From Ceraceosorus guamensis (Eukaryota > Basidiomycota > Exobasidiomycetes > Ceraceosorales > Ceraceosoraceae): a DNA stretch of 64,000 nucleotides. The notes beneath the pieces were generated by a model. The model saw only the letters and a list, made by a program, of their open reading frames with translations. It had not been told where the DNA came from and did not search any database. This document shows positions 43,976 through 55,816 of the stretch, one piece after another (the first letter of the stretch is position 1; the number at the start of each line of letters is the position of its first letter). The stretch is taken from positions 7,532 to 71,531 of the forward strand of contig NW_020290035.1 in NCBI RefSeq assembly GCF_003144195.1, read 5' to 3'. The translations under genes were made by a program, and so were the position numbers.

Positions 43976-45250
43976 ATGTTTTTTTACAATGCGCTGAAGC
44001 ACACCATTCAGCTCCACCCGAGCTTCTTTGGTCCCAACATTGTTCAACACTGTGAGTTCGAAGCGCGCTCGCTCTCAGATGTTACGAATGAGGGAAGAAG
44101 TTGTTGCATCACGGATGGGACGAGATAGCTTTGACGGCCGGCTGTATGCGCATAGCTTTGACGGCCGGTTGTATGCGCACAGCTAGGACAGCCGGCTGTA
44201 TGCGCACAGAGGTTGGCCCCATGTAAGCAAGCGCAGCAGCGAGGAGGCTCGACTAGTCGTGGATGTGTGGAGCCTTAGCATAGCCAGGAGGTGGAGCTGA
44301 TCGTTCAAGTTGGTCCTCTCTTCTGAGCAGTGGAGCTGCAGCTTAAGCAAGAGGTCGAGGGGACCTGCAACGGAGAAACGGGCTACATCGTCAAAGTTAT
44401 GAAGGTGATCGACATCGGAGATGGTCTCATCATTCCTGGAGGCGAGGGCAGAGCCGAATTCAACATGGAGTACCATGCCATTGTACTGAAACCGGTGAGT
44501 ACCCAAATGCTATTGCTGTTCAGGTCGACTTCGGCTGATCTGACGATGGGAGCTATTTCCACACAGTTCAAGGGAGAGGTAGTGGATGTGATCGTGACGA
44601 ATGTGAACAAGGTGAGAGGCTTGGCCTCCCTCTGGATACACCACACACTAATCGATGCATGCCCCGCCGCCATACAGATGGGCTTCTTCGCCTCGTACGC
44701 ACCCGTCGAGGTCTTCGTCTCGGTTCACCTCTTGCCCGTGGACTACAAGTTTCAGCCCGACTCCAACCCGGCTGAGTTTGTCTCTCCAAATGGCACTGTG
44801 AGTTGCGATCGGCTTCGCCAGCGGCAGTCCTAGCGTTCGATTTGGCAGCGGATCTACGAGCTAGCTGTGACTGACAACTGCCCGGCCCCGTCACAGACGC
44901 TTGTGAAAGGCAAGAAGTGCAGAATCAGAATTGTAGGCACGCGTGTGGAGGCCAATGAGATCGTGAGTCGGAGCTTCGGACCGGCCGGCCAAGCGCGGTG
45001 CAGGGACGCAGAGTCCCCCAAAGTGCTCGCTTGCAGGTGTTGTGCGGTACTTGAAAGTGGAGCGTCGTCCGAAGTTTCGCCTCATGTGGTTTGACCACCT
45101 CGCGTCTGGTCTCTCTCGCACAGTTCGCCATCGGCACCATGAAAGAGGACTATCTCGGTAAGTTTGCGCAAGCTGAGCATCGCGCTGCGCAATGTACGGG
45201 CATGTTAACGATGTCACTCTTCGCTCTCAAATTCAGGTCCATTCGACTAG
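43976..45250 (+). CDS. RPB7: Rpb7, RNA polymerase II stalk subunit
   Basis: It forms the Rpb4/7 stalk of RNA polymerase II with Rpb4, in the nucleus. Seven exons (43976-44051, 44331-44494, 44567-44611, 44678-44797, 44897-44962, 45124-45157, 45237-45250) give 172 residues, essentially the yeast length. It starts MFFYNALKHTIQLHPSFFGP. The tip domain contains EVEGTCNGETGYIVKVMKVI. The S1/OB part has FKGEVVDVIVTNVNKMGFFA and VKGKKCRIRIVG, and the end is IGTMKEDYLGPFD. The last exon encodes only five codons including the stop. Intron 1 is long (279 bp) and carries a 27-bp triplet repeat. Confidence 0.95.
44125..44205. repeat. Three tandem 27-bp repeats in RPB7 intron 1
   Basis: Units built on agctttgacggccggctgta begin near 44125, 44152 and 44179. 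The first two are almost identical and the third has diverged (agctaggacagccggctgta). Confidence 0.9.
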
Positions 45251-45571
45251 CTCTATACAGAGCCAAAGGCAGCATCGCTCTTTCAAGGGCCATAGACGCC
45301 TTTCAGCCTTCAGCAACCAAGATTACATGTACACTACCAGCAAAGAATTCTCGACACAGACTCGACACAACAGACTCGACAAGATCGAACGTTAAACAGC
45401 GAATAGTCCACACAAAAGTGAAGCAATCCAGATTCCTGTGATTGAAAACAGAGCGAAGACGTTGCGGGGTCTGAGGATGAATGGCTCGTGCGATGCGATT
45501 GCTGGTGATGTTGGCTGTGAGGGAAAGGAAATTCTGGGCGCTCAGTCACTCGGGAGAGCGACAAGCGGTGA
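45251..45571. other. Convergent intergenic region RPB7/CDC9
   Basis: About 320 bp between convergent stops, relatively A/C-rich on the plus strand. No gene is seen. Confidence 0.5.
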
Positions 45572-48500
45572 TCACCAAAAGTCGTCTTCAGCTTCTCCCT
45601 TGCCGCCAGACTTGTTCGTCGTAGCTTGCGCCCGGTACATTGATGCGATCTGCGACGGATCAGGCGCGGACACATCAAGGCCGTGAGGTGTCAGCATTCG
45701 TACTCTATCCTGCACGCATTCTGGCACAACTTTTCGAACCTCGCCTACTTACCTGCTCCGGAGAAGTTGAGTCGTCAGGATCTTTGTCGTCTCTGATCCT
45801 GATGAAGCGTGGGAACCGCAGCGAGATACCGCGACTATCCACCAGACCCTTTGCAGCCGTGTACACCGGGCTGATAGGACAGAAAGGGAGGAGCATCTTG
45901 GCATCAGCGATCTGCGTGCCCAACGAGCCTCCAGACTGTCAGACGGGATTCACCTGAGCGACAAGTCTGCAGTGAGAACCTCCCACACCACTTTTGGCTC
46001 GTAGAACACGTCAGGCTTGGCTTCGCCCACATCGTAGTAACCCTTCTTGGAGCTCAGCTCGAGCGGCTTGAAAGTGCTCCAGTGCGCGTCCAAGTCCGCC
46101 TCTGAGAACCCTGTGCCGATCTTGCACACGGCTTGGTACGTCTCCGAGTCCGCATCGTAACACGCCAGCAGGAATGCTCCGTACACATTTGTTCGCTTTC
46201 CTTTGCCATAGTAGCCACCGATGACTACAAGATCCAAAGAATCGCCAGTGCCAGACAAGTAGTCTTTCTTGAGCTTTAGCCAATTCATGCTGCGCCGGCT
46301 CGGCTCATACGTTGCATCCTCGCCAGCTAGCATCTTGACCATCAGCCCCTCGCAACCCTCTTTGACACTAATGTCCAAGAATGTCTGGATCTCCTCGACC
46401 GTTGTACAGTCCTGAGAAGTAGCAAAGTCAAACTCGTTGGGCACAGGCTAGAGCGACGCAGAACTTATCAGCATACGCTAGTCGCAGGTGATTTGCAGAC
46501 GACAGATCTCACCTGAAAATGCTCTCGGAGAAGCTTGCGACGCGCTTCGAGGTCGAGATGTAGCAGAGGCTGGGAGAAGGCCCAGCAAATGATCAGTACT
46601 TCCCGGCCAGGTGACCACGTCGGTCGATGGTAGACTCACCTCGCCATTGAGGTACAGCAAATCGAACGCAAATAATTTGACCTTGACCACGATGTCTTCA
46701 CTGAGATAGCAAACGCAGGTGTCAAGGAAAGAGCTACGCTAAGCACAAAGTCCCCGTCACTCACGCTTTGACATCCTTGCGTTTCCGCCTGCTCAATTCC
46801 TGGAATGGCAGCAGCCGTGCCGGGTGTATCTCCCCTTTGTCGTCCTTCTCCTCTTTCTTCCAAGCAGTCACCTCTGCGTCCAGCACAAAGCTCTTGACAT
46901 CCGGTTTGATGCACCTAGGCACCTGCTCGACAAGATCGGGATACTTCAAGCTCATGTTCTCCGAATTCCTGCTAAAGACGGCCAGCTTCGTCTTCGGTGC
47001 TGTTGAAGGTGTGGTAGCCTTTGATGTGCTCCCTTTCGCTTCTCCGGGCACAAAGAAGTGGACCTGTGCTCGCTCGCCGTCGTACTTGTACTCGCAGGTG
47101 AAGGCTTTGCCTTCGAATCGGTCCAGCACTTCGGTGATCGCTTTTGTGGGCTTCGCGAGCATTGGCTTGAGCGGAATGCCCGGCGTCAGCTTGCACGCTG
47201 CTCTGCAACCATCAATGCCGCTCTCGAGCAAGGCGGGCACCACGAGGTCGTAATTTGGCAATTCGCTGCGCAAAGTGCCTTTGAAGGGTAAGCGTCGTAG
47301 CACCGGTGATGCGCGAGGCACCGCACTCACCTGTACACAGCCTTCACTACCTCAGTGCCTCGAGCAATCTCATTCGCCATTTCCTCAGTGTCGAGCCTTT
47401 TCTTCTCTGCAACCGTCCACACATTCGTCAGCAAAGCTGAAAAGTATCGCCTCGAGCTTCTCTGCACGACTCACGCTTCTTTGCGCCAGTCAGGACGATA
47501 CTCTGGGCCAGAGCGACGAGAACAGTCCTTTCCGCTAAGCCAATTCGAAGCTTGCCTTCCAAAGACCTGATGATGTACTTCGGCTCATCGTTCTGGGACG
47601 CCGCGAGAAGCTTCTTGATACCTCCGATCTTGCGATCTTGAGACTTGTTGCCGCTCATATCTGCAATCTCTTTCAGCTGCTTGAAGACTGCTGGCACAGT
47701 CAGCGGCGCAGGCTTGAACATGGTCGGCTGCTTCGCTCGAGAGCCCTGTCACGGCAACACGACGCAGATCAGTGGCCGCGCATAGTGGACGATTCGCCTC
47801 AAGTACGCACGATAGCAACCAGTCCAAGATCACCCTTCGCCTCGAGGTCCTTCTTGATCACCTTCATATCGCGACCAGTCCCCTGCGCAATGGCCTTGAG
47901 GAGCAGTCCTTCGCCGATACCCAGCTCGAGGCCTTCGTAGTCCGGGCAGAGCTGACACGAGGAGGATGGAGACAGCACATGAGTGTATGCGTCTTGAAGC
48001 ATGAATGATGGTGCCTCGCACACTCACCCTATTGATGCAGAGATAGATGACGCGCAGGAAGTTGTCCGGGCTTCGTTCGATGACAGTCACGAAGAGCTTG
48101 GTCAAGATCTCCAAAATGACCAATCGCTTCGTGGTAGCCTCAATCTCTGCAAAGGCCGCCGCAAGAGCTCCGTATGGTACGCTAGGTTGCACACTCGATC
48201 AGCCTTGCTGTGTATCGATACGCATCAACGATGATCCCGCAAATTTCCTGACTCACGCCTCCCCAGCCTTCCATTTGATCTTGTCTCCTGTTTCCGTCGA
48301 CTTGAGGAAGATCGCAGCGCTGTGGGACCGATGACAGGCTGGCTGAGCAAAGGTCTTCCTTTCATGAACTTGATTGTCCCACTTACATCTTCTTGTGCGC
48401 GTGGCCTTCTTCAGCTTCAGCCTTTTCCTCATCCTCTGCCTCTGCCTCTTCCTGCTCGTCATCCTGCTCTACAAAGCTGTCTTCATCTTCCTCCTCCACC

Positions 48501-49160
48501 GCTTCCTTGCGCGCGGTAACCTTTCCATTTGCTTCCTCCACCCTGCGCTTCTTTGAAGACTGCGCTTTTCCATGAGGAGACGTTTTGCTCGCTGGAGAGT
48601 CTGATCGCGCGGGTATCGCCTCATGGTTCACCAGCTCCTCCTCGGAATCCGACTCGATAATGACAGGTCGCTTCAATCGAGACTTTCGCTTTTTCCGCTC
48701 TTCGCCTGTACAGCATCACATGCGAAGGCGTTAGCTACCAGCAGCACGCTACATGAATAGCATTCGCCGCAGCTCACCCTGATCAGCATCGTCTACCTCT
48801 CCGCTCTGAGTGTTCCGCGTCTCCTCCACCAGCTTCGACGAAGAGGCCTGCGGCACAGCCTCCTTCTGTCCTGCTCGCCTCGCCTCCTCGCGCTCATTCT
48901 TGCCACTCGCCATCACTCTATCCTGCGACTTCTTGGACTCATTGTTGCCATTCATGGCGGATGCTGCATTGTCTGCCTTGGGCGCACCGAACGTCAGCTT
49001 GCTCTGGCCCTTGTCCTTCTTTGCGCCGTCCGATGGGCCGGGCTTGGCACCAAAGAAGCCTCTGTGTGATACGGTGGAGGGGCGATGCTGAGCATGTAGC
49101 ACACCAGGTGCAAGCTGTCAACGTAAGCATTGCTCACCCGATCTGTTGGTCTCGCGCCAT
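45572..49160 (-). CDS. CDC9: DNA ligase I
   Basis: ATP-dependent ligase that seals Okazaki fragments and repair nicks. Fourteen exons (49160-49138, 49061-48778, 48705-48387, 48319-48257, 48181-48028, 47951-47811, 47745-47475, 47406-47331, 47265-46765, 46700-46640, 46569-46513, 46447-45954, 45870-45753, 45649-45572) give 879 residues with every phase consistent. The start reads [12 protein letters not shown], a PCNA-binding-like motif split by the first intron. An acidic/basic linker follows (about 105-210). The DNA-binding domain includes [20 protein letters not shown]. The nucleotidyltransferase core has the active-site lysine at about residue 504 in [13 protein letters not shown]. The OB domain contains [20 protein letters not shown]. 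The end is GEAEDDFW. In line with family length. Confidence 0.96.
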
Positions 49161-49885
49161 TGCTGTCAATTCCGCTGCAAAGCGGAGGCCTGGACAGGCA
49201 GGGCACTCAGCGCTGCTCGAGACGCTTATGAGAGTCGACGCCGCCCGTTGCGAGAGGCAGATGCTGCGCTTATGCAGAGGAACTCGATCGAGTCTGTGTT
49301 GACGTTGCGGTCTGCTTCAAAACACTTTTGAGTGATTTGGGACAGTGCTCAGGTGAGCGATGGAATCCTCTGAGCGTGTAGAGGTGCGGGAAGGAGGCTT
49401 CAAAGCGCATCATGCTGCTGCTGCTGCATGCTTCAGAGGGGAGCACCGCGTAGATTACGTGCGCGTCGCGTGCGCGTCTCTCGAGCTCGCGTTGCGCGTG
49501 GGGGACCTGCATGCCGCCTGTAGCTATGTCTACAGTCACAACGGAAATTCCCCGTTGCCGCATCTGGGCACCCTCCTTCACGCTTCGGTGAGCATGACAA
49601 GACTCATCGGGTTGCAGCAAATGGATCGACATTGGCCTAAGCATGTACAATATACAAATTTCCGAAATTTCCGAATAGTGTGAGTCGACCCGCTCCGCCT
49701 GTATGCGGACGCTCCGACAGGAGACGGGACATTCACGGGCGGTAGCGATGCATGAAGGGAGGAGACGCGCACAAGAAGCGGCTCATACTGCTCCGAGCGC
49801 ATCATTGGGAAGGTAGCGAGCGGGCTCTCTCGCGTCCCAAATCGCATCCCTTTCGCTTCATCGGACCACCCAGACGCCGCTTGCT
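49161..49885. other. Intergenic region CDC9 promoter / zinc-ribbon 3' side
   Basis: About 725 bp with no supported gene. It includes a CG-rich tract (gtgcgcgtcgcgtgcgcgtc near 49459). No TCACGTGA is present, and these two genes are in tandem rather than divergent. Confidence 0.5.
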
Positions 49886-50754
49886 CTACTTCGGCGGGTA
49901 GCCTTGCGGAGGTCCGTAGCCTGTTGGCGGTCCGTACCCCGGATGTTGATAGTTTCCGCCTGCTACCTGAGGCTTGAAGCCGCCATCTTGTGGCTGCAAA
50001 GCGTGAAAGGGAAGGGATCAGCGCTCCAAGGTAGCTGCGTAATGCAAGGCCGATTCGTACGCACCATTTGCCATTGACATATACCGCAGTAGTACACCTT
50101 CAGAAGAGGACAAGGACGCGAAATCAGTGATGAATGCGCGTGGATCGCCATCTGCCCTGACACACTCACATGCTTGCTTCCAAGCGGAATCTGCGTGCGC
50201 GCAAGTCGGCCAGAGGTGGGGGAGCAATGAAACGTGTGAGCAGAGATTGCATGGAGGGACCTGATACGTTGGAGCACAGCGAGAGCTTGGGCCTGAGCGC
50301 TCAGCCAACGTCCCCCAACGTCTTAGCAGCTCTCTACCCGCAGCAGCCAGCGCCAACCTGCGTTCCTCCTAGCCCAGCAGGCTGCTTCACAGCTATGCTT
50401 TGCGAAAGCGCATCCACATCGCCACCACCTTCTCGCACCCGAGTTGTATGCAACCAGCGCTGCATCCGCTATTCCGCCGATTTCTGCCGCCCTACCCGTA
50501 CTTACCAGAGGAATCCAGCACAGCTCGAACCAGCGCTTCTTCTTGGCAGTGACTGCTTGAGCATTGTGACACCTTGGGCAGATGTGCGGACTTGGTTCGG
50601 GTGGCGCAAGCGAACAGTGCAAGCAATGTCAGCATGAAGATCAGCTCGGGAGGCCACTCTCAGACCGCATACATGCTACTCACGTTCCATCGCCCTCTTG
50701 CTTGATCTTGCTAGGACATCCAAAGATGACGGGGATGCAGAAGAAAAAGTCCAT
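49886..50754 (-). CDS. Small zinc-ribbon protein with a Tyr/Gly/Pro-rich tail
   Basis: Five exons (50754-50684, 50590-50506, 50190-50170, 50097-50065, 49993-49886) give 105 residues with consistent phases. It starts MDFFFCIPVIFGCPSKIKQE. A four-cysteine zinc ribbon follows: CPRC at residues 28-31 and CGIC at 63-66, with KRWFELCWIPLIPLGSKHVY between. The tail has YGPP repeats. Small fungal proteins with this layout are common; their role is unknown to me. Exon 3 is a 21-nt micro-exon encoding IPLGSKH, and exon 2 already ends IPL, so skipping it would keep the frame but shorten the ribbon loop. The start codon abuts a CACACG microsatellite. Confidence 0.85.
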
Positions 50755-50791
50755 CGTGTGTGCGTGTGCGTGTGCGTGTGCGTATGTGTGC
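50755..50791. repeat. CACACG-type microsatellite abutting a start codon
   Basis: About six hexamer units (tgtgcg on the plus strand, cgcaca in the sense of the gene) lie immediately before the ATG at 50754, so they form the end of its 5' untranslated region. It is the same repeat as 14862-14904. Confidence 0.9.
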
Positions 50792-51444
50792 CTGCTCGAT
50801 CAGACCTGACTGCCTTTGGGCTCCCTGATAAAGAAGTGGCGACTGGTGCTTGGGCAAGTGGACACGGATGTCGAGTCTCAAGGAAGAGCGTGGTGGAAAT
50901 GAAGATGATCGACGCGACTGAAGCTCCTATACCCGTGTATGCTCTCCATTCGCGACTACACACACATAGCTGCCCAGCTGCGATCCCTGATGTAGACAAA
51001 AGTTATTCTTGAGGCACCCCCTCTGATTCTCCCTCGCGCCTCGGCTCGTGTCGTGTGCCGCGCCGCGCCGCGCCGCCAAGATCGAGATGACGTCCACGAA
51101 GCAACCTCGATCCCGGTCCGGCCGCCCTGGCGCTGCAGTTTGGCTGCGCGCACACATGCTGCACGCATGCAGCGCCTCATCGCGCGCAGTGTGGAGGGTC
51201 GCCGCTTGCGGCTGGCCTCGCAAAATATTCTCGAACATGTTTCAATCGGCCATCATGATGGGTAGTCCCTCTCCATGCATGCCCTTCACCACTCAAGCGA
51301 ACGCATCGTTCCTTTCGCATATCGAGACTCACACTGTCGGACGGTCCCCATCAAGGCTACTTCTGGTACATTGTTCTGACCGGTGGCTCGATACAACTTC
51401 GGATCAAGCAGAGACCAGCGAGAAATACGGCGCCCGAGCTTTCA
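50792..51444. other. Intergenic region
   Basis: About 650 bp between the zinc-ribbon promoter and the M1 stop. It holds a GCCGC-rich stretch (51056-51075) and no supported gene. Confidence 0.4.
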
Positions 51445-52861
51445 TCAGGGCATGAGACGCGCCTCGCTGTCTTCGCTGTGCCTTCGCCACGCGCCTCTCT
51501 GCGAGTCGGAGGTAGAGGGGGGAGTGTAGAGCTCGACGCGCACTGTTTGTAGCGGTGTTTGCTGATGATTCTCGGTAAGCTCGCGCCGGAAACCCATAGA
51601 TGGAGACCTGACCAGCACTTCGGATTGGATCCGAGGACTGACTGCCTGCTGTGGAGCCTGGATCGGGTCGGGCTTGGCAAAGCTAGTCTGAAAGTTTAAG
51701 TCGACATCTGACCACTGCGAGGGCGATCTGCGACTCAAGCGGATGGGCTTGGACTCTGCTTTCGCTGGCTCGAGACCGAGCGCGCTTCTGTCAAGGAGCT
51801 TCAGCCTGCGCAAGATGCGAGGAGCGATGGTCACCGAGACGAGGAATTGGCTAAGTCGAGCCGGCAGGCGGCAGAAGGTGTAAGCGTGAGGGGGACACAG
51901 ATAGAGCCGATGCGCAGTGCCGCTGCTACTCACAGGCCGGCAAATACGCTCGTAGATCGATTCTGTGAATGGAAGCTGGCCCATGCCAAGCCGCCAGCAT
52001 AGCTGATGATGCTGAGAATGTAAAAGAAGATTGCGCTATTGTAGAGCTGTCTGGAGAGTGGCGAGGCGGAACGTCTGGTCTGACGAAAGGCTTTCGGGGA
52101 GAAGCCCTGAATTTGCGAAGTGTGAATGATTTTTGCCACGGTAAGGATGAGTACCATGGAGTCGTACACGAGCGCTATGCCGTTGGGTAGTCGAAAGACG
52201 AGCTGAGGCGGATTGGTGGCCGAGTAGCATCCATGCGATGAGCCATCATCGTCGCGCAGCTTCTCCATGCGGAATACCTGTGGCCACCACAGATTGGCAC
52301 CGGCAACAGCAGCCACGCCGAGCCAGAGAACGACTGAGACCGCTCGACTTTGTGTCCAAATTGCCTGCGCCCATCAGGAACGAGCAGGAATAAATTCAAC
52401 GCGTCGTATGGTCGCGCATCTCAAAGCGTGGCAAACTCACAATCGTCCTGACTGCAAAGATGGCGGCGCAGTTGATGTGTGCAATAGCTATGAGCGTCCA
52501 CCAAGCGAGGTAGCTTGCTCGACAGGATGCTGGGTCCAGCTGTGCATATATGCACAATACGGTGATTGGCAGGGTCAGGATGCGGGCATTGAAGAGCCTG
52601 CACGGGTCGAACGAAGCGTAAGCAAGCATCGCAGGCAATCAACACTCGTCGGTCGTGAGGCGCGGCTCACAGGATAGTTCCAAGGGAAGGAGGAATGCGC
52701 CGGTTCCAAAAGCGTCTGGCCTCCGGCACATAGAGACGCCGAATCTCTTCGGGGCAGCAGACGAGAAAGTCCCAGAGTTGGAATGCTGCGAACCAAGTGT
52801 TGATGACGGATAAGATGACCAGCTCGTCGTGCTGGTCATTCTGAACGCTGGACGTATCCAT
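51445..52861 (-). CDS. M1, multi-pass membrane protein, paralogue of M2
   Basis: Four exons (52861-52671, 52597-52441, 52364-51934, 51850-51445) give 394 residues. Hydrophobic segments include VINTWFAAFQLWDFLVCC, LTLPITVLCIYAQL, YLAWWTLIAIAHINCAAIFA, VVLWLGVAAVAGANLWW, ALVYDSMVLILTVAKII and YNSAIFFYILSIISYAGGLA, i.e. about six or seven spans, then a polar C-terminal tail of about 130 residues. The N-terminal pattern WDFLVCCPEE..RLYVPEARR resembles the first part of basidiomycete integral membrane proteins of the DUF6533 type (recalled, not searched). Intron phases 2-0-2 and positions match M2 exactly. The function is unknown. Confidence 0.8.
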
Positions 52862-54319
52862 GACAGCGATTGTGATGATGAGATGGTGGTGATCGAAGTA
52901 TGGAAGCAAGGATGTTCAACAGGTTGTAGAACAATATCGGAGCGCGAAGGCGGGGGGGTGGGGCCGGTGGCTGTATAGTGATCCGCCTATATATTTACAA
53001 AGATCGTCCGCCTTGACGAGGAGATTGCGCGTCGCACGGTTGACCCTGTTGGGTGGCTGATATTTGAGATTGGCAATCGATGAATGCAGAGAGAGAATTT
53101 GCCGGGAAAGCAGCATCTTGTCGGTAGCATCGCTACATTTGCTGAGCTAACAGCATCACGCTTGCCCACTCGGTCTACACGCCGTACGCATCGCTGGCTG
53201 ACTCGGATCCGGACTACCGGCGCATGCCTGCCCGCGATGAGCAACAAGCAAGCCGAGTATCTGAGACTGATTGTCTGCAAGATGCGTGACAGCCCGATGA
53301 GCTAGATAGATGGCGCACGCGGTGAAGACGAGCATCACTTGAGCGCCCATATCCATCGCTTTCTCTTGGCGGATGCTATCGTACACGTCCATCGCGCATG
53401 CGCGCTGGACAAAGCCAGCGTCACTCACGGCAGAAACGATACAGCGTGGCTTGCCCATTCTTGCGATTCACGATGGCCGATGCGACATCGGACTTGCGGG
53501 GAGTTTGTGACTTGCTTTGCGACCTCACTGTGACTCAATCTCGCCTGCAATAAAGGCACGCGATACCGCCTTGCTCCACTCGACTGGGCGCTCCGAAGCT
53601 ACATCGCGAACTTGACCTCGTTGACATGCCTTAGCTCTTTGTAAATGTATGTGAGCTGTGCATCATCGTGGACGCTGTCGCTGTTGCTGATCGAGCCAGA
53701 GATCTAGACTGGTAGCCCAGACCAGGTCGAAGGTCGTGGGTGTGGTATGAAGTGTTGATTACGAATGACGCAAAGGTGGCCTCGCGTGGATGCAAGAGCA
53801 AGATGGGTGCGCTGGATGATTGCCTTTTACAGGTGCGCATCGTTTGGGCGTGCATGCAGCGCCATGCGAGCGCGGCCTCGTCTTCGGTCTCCCTTCGCGG
53901 CGCAGTCGGTGAGGTGCTTGGCAGAATGTGAGTCGGGTTCAGATGTTCGTGACTGCTGGATATGCTGGAAGAAAAAGAGGAGAGGAGCAGGATTTCGGGG
54001 CGAGGGCATTGGGTAGGCCGGGAGGTCTCGGCGTGGTTTGCTTCACTCGCAGCTCCGAGCAAGACCGCCGCATAGCAAGGCGCGGTCATCCGTGGGGCAA
54101 GCAGGCTCGCATACAAATGCCTGCAGAGTCAGTATAGTGATGAGTCGCGAGTCGTGATCGAGTCTCATTTACTGGTCCGATCGTCGCGTGGTCGAGTGTG
54201 CACAGCACGCATGCAGCAGCCACCCATCTCTGACAGCACCGCCACAGCCATCCATGCACCTGCTTGGTCGAGTCTGAGCAAGATCCTTAATCCGCGAATC
54301 ACACATCACGGATTAGCAA

Positions 54320-54327
54320 TCACGTGA
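54320..54327. promoter_or_regulatory. TCACGTGA palindrome in the M1/M2 divergent region
   Basis: A perfect octamer within aatcacgtgaatg, about 1.5 kb from each start. Confidence 0.5.
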
Positions 54328-55002
54328 ATGCGATTGTATCGGCTGTCTCTTGTCAAAGCAAGTCGAATGCGGCTAAGGGTCGCGAGTCTTGTGCGCGTTG
54401 TAAATCGGATCGCGACGGTCGAAGTTGTAGGTGAGGATGCGCAGAGTCGCGAGGATTCGCACTCCTGGCTATTGACGTCCTGCGGATGCTGACGCCCATC
54501 ATCCTCTCTAATCACGAGCATTCAAGTTGATCGATCCTTTGCATCCACACTTGACTCCGTGGGTCGATGCGGGATGAGGGCAAAGGGCGAAATGAACGCG
54601 AATCCAAATCTCATAAATTCGTGTTCATGCCGCCGCGTCGATGTTATGCACGTGGTCAAGTCGGCCAGAACTCTCCATTCTTGATTCACATTCGCTGTAG
54701 ATGAAAGTCCTGCGCTCAAGATGAAGCTGTCCTGTTGTCAATGTGAATGCTTGGGTCTGGCGGCATGCGGAGCGCTCGACCCCGGTCCGACGCCGTCAAA
54801 GCCGTGAGTCGCGCCTCGCGTTCCGACACTTTTGTGTGGCATGGGCCGCGTCCACTCGTGAATGCAAAATCTTGAATGTGAATGCCGTCTCAAGAACGGC
54901 AACAAACACGACTACAGGTGCAGTACACCGTTTGCACTTCGTACGATGAACGATGATGATAGTGAGTCAAGGGTATTCTTGATTTATTGCATCGAGTTCG
55001 AG

Positions 55003-55010
55003 TCACGTGA
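55003..55010. promoter_or_regulatory. Second TCACGTGA palindrome in the M1/M2 divergent region
   Basis: A perfect octamer about 810 bp upstream of the M2 start. Confidence 0.5.
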
Positions 55011-55816
55011 GTGTATGCGTCTCCATGCAAATATATGCGCGCGTGCGCGTGCAGCTCCGCTAAGATGTCGGGACGCTGGCGGTTTGGAATCTGCCATTTT
55101 ATCGGCAAACTAACCGGCGCCAGCCGACTTGCATCAGCGCAGTCCGCCCCGGAAAAGCAGCTGGTTCGATTCCGCAGGGCTTCGCGGTCCTTCGCTAAAT
55201 ACAACCGTCAAGATGAACGACGATGATGATATCGAATCATCATCAAGTTCCAGCCACGGGGGACTTGTTTTCTGTCTGAATCCCAATAATCAATCTTTTG
55301 CCTTTTGCTTTTTGGTGAAGGTTTCTAAGCTCTTGCAAGAGTGTGCGCGTGCGCGCGTCACACTCACGACTCCGCCCAGCACGCCCTTCCACGCGCTTAT
55401 AAGCTGTCCCCTCCCGCCGCGCAGAGCGAAATGAGGTGTCGCCGCGCGCGATGGCCTGCTTGGACATGCTGTTCGGTGCGCTGCTTCGCTCGTTCGTCCG
55501 CTCCACCCGCTGCTGCTTCATTTCGGGTCCCAGGTAAGCTTGGTAGACTGGCTTGCGAAGCGTGCACGGGTGCGGCCGATTGCCACGCGCTTTGAGCGGG
55601 ACGAAGTCAACTCGCGCAGGCAGCCTGCATGGTCAATGTCGTTGTCCACTCTAGCAAGCGATGCTGAGTGCGCTTGAGGGTTTTGATCGATGTGGCAACG
55701 GAGATTCGGTGGTTAACCCTCTTTGCGGTCATTCATGGAGCTTCTCTTCCCCTCTTCCAGCCCACATACAGCGCACCCTCCTCGACGATCCTACGTTTAA
55801 GCTTTTCCCGGTCGAG

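Larger units (their letters stand above)
52862..55816. other. Long shared upstream region of M1 and M2
   Basis: About 2.95 kb between the two divergent paralogues. A weak minus-strand frame at 53458-53156 contains one hydrophobic stretch (AQVMLVFTACAIYLAH) but has no reliable structure. It holds two TCACGTGA palindromes and many gagtc/cacgaatc-type elements (54160-54340). No supported gene is seen. Confidence 0.45.

Noticed and set aside
53156-53458. Small minus-strand frame with one hydrophobic segment
   Set aside because: Possible single-span protein, but spliced and unspliced readings conflict and no family resemblance was found.
55155-55180. ggttcgattcc, which looks like a tRNA B box
   Set aside because: The flanking bases do not form a T stem or an acceptor stem and no A box lies at a suitable distance.
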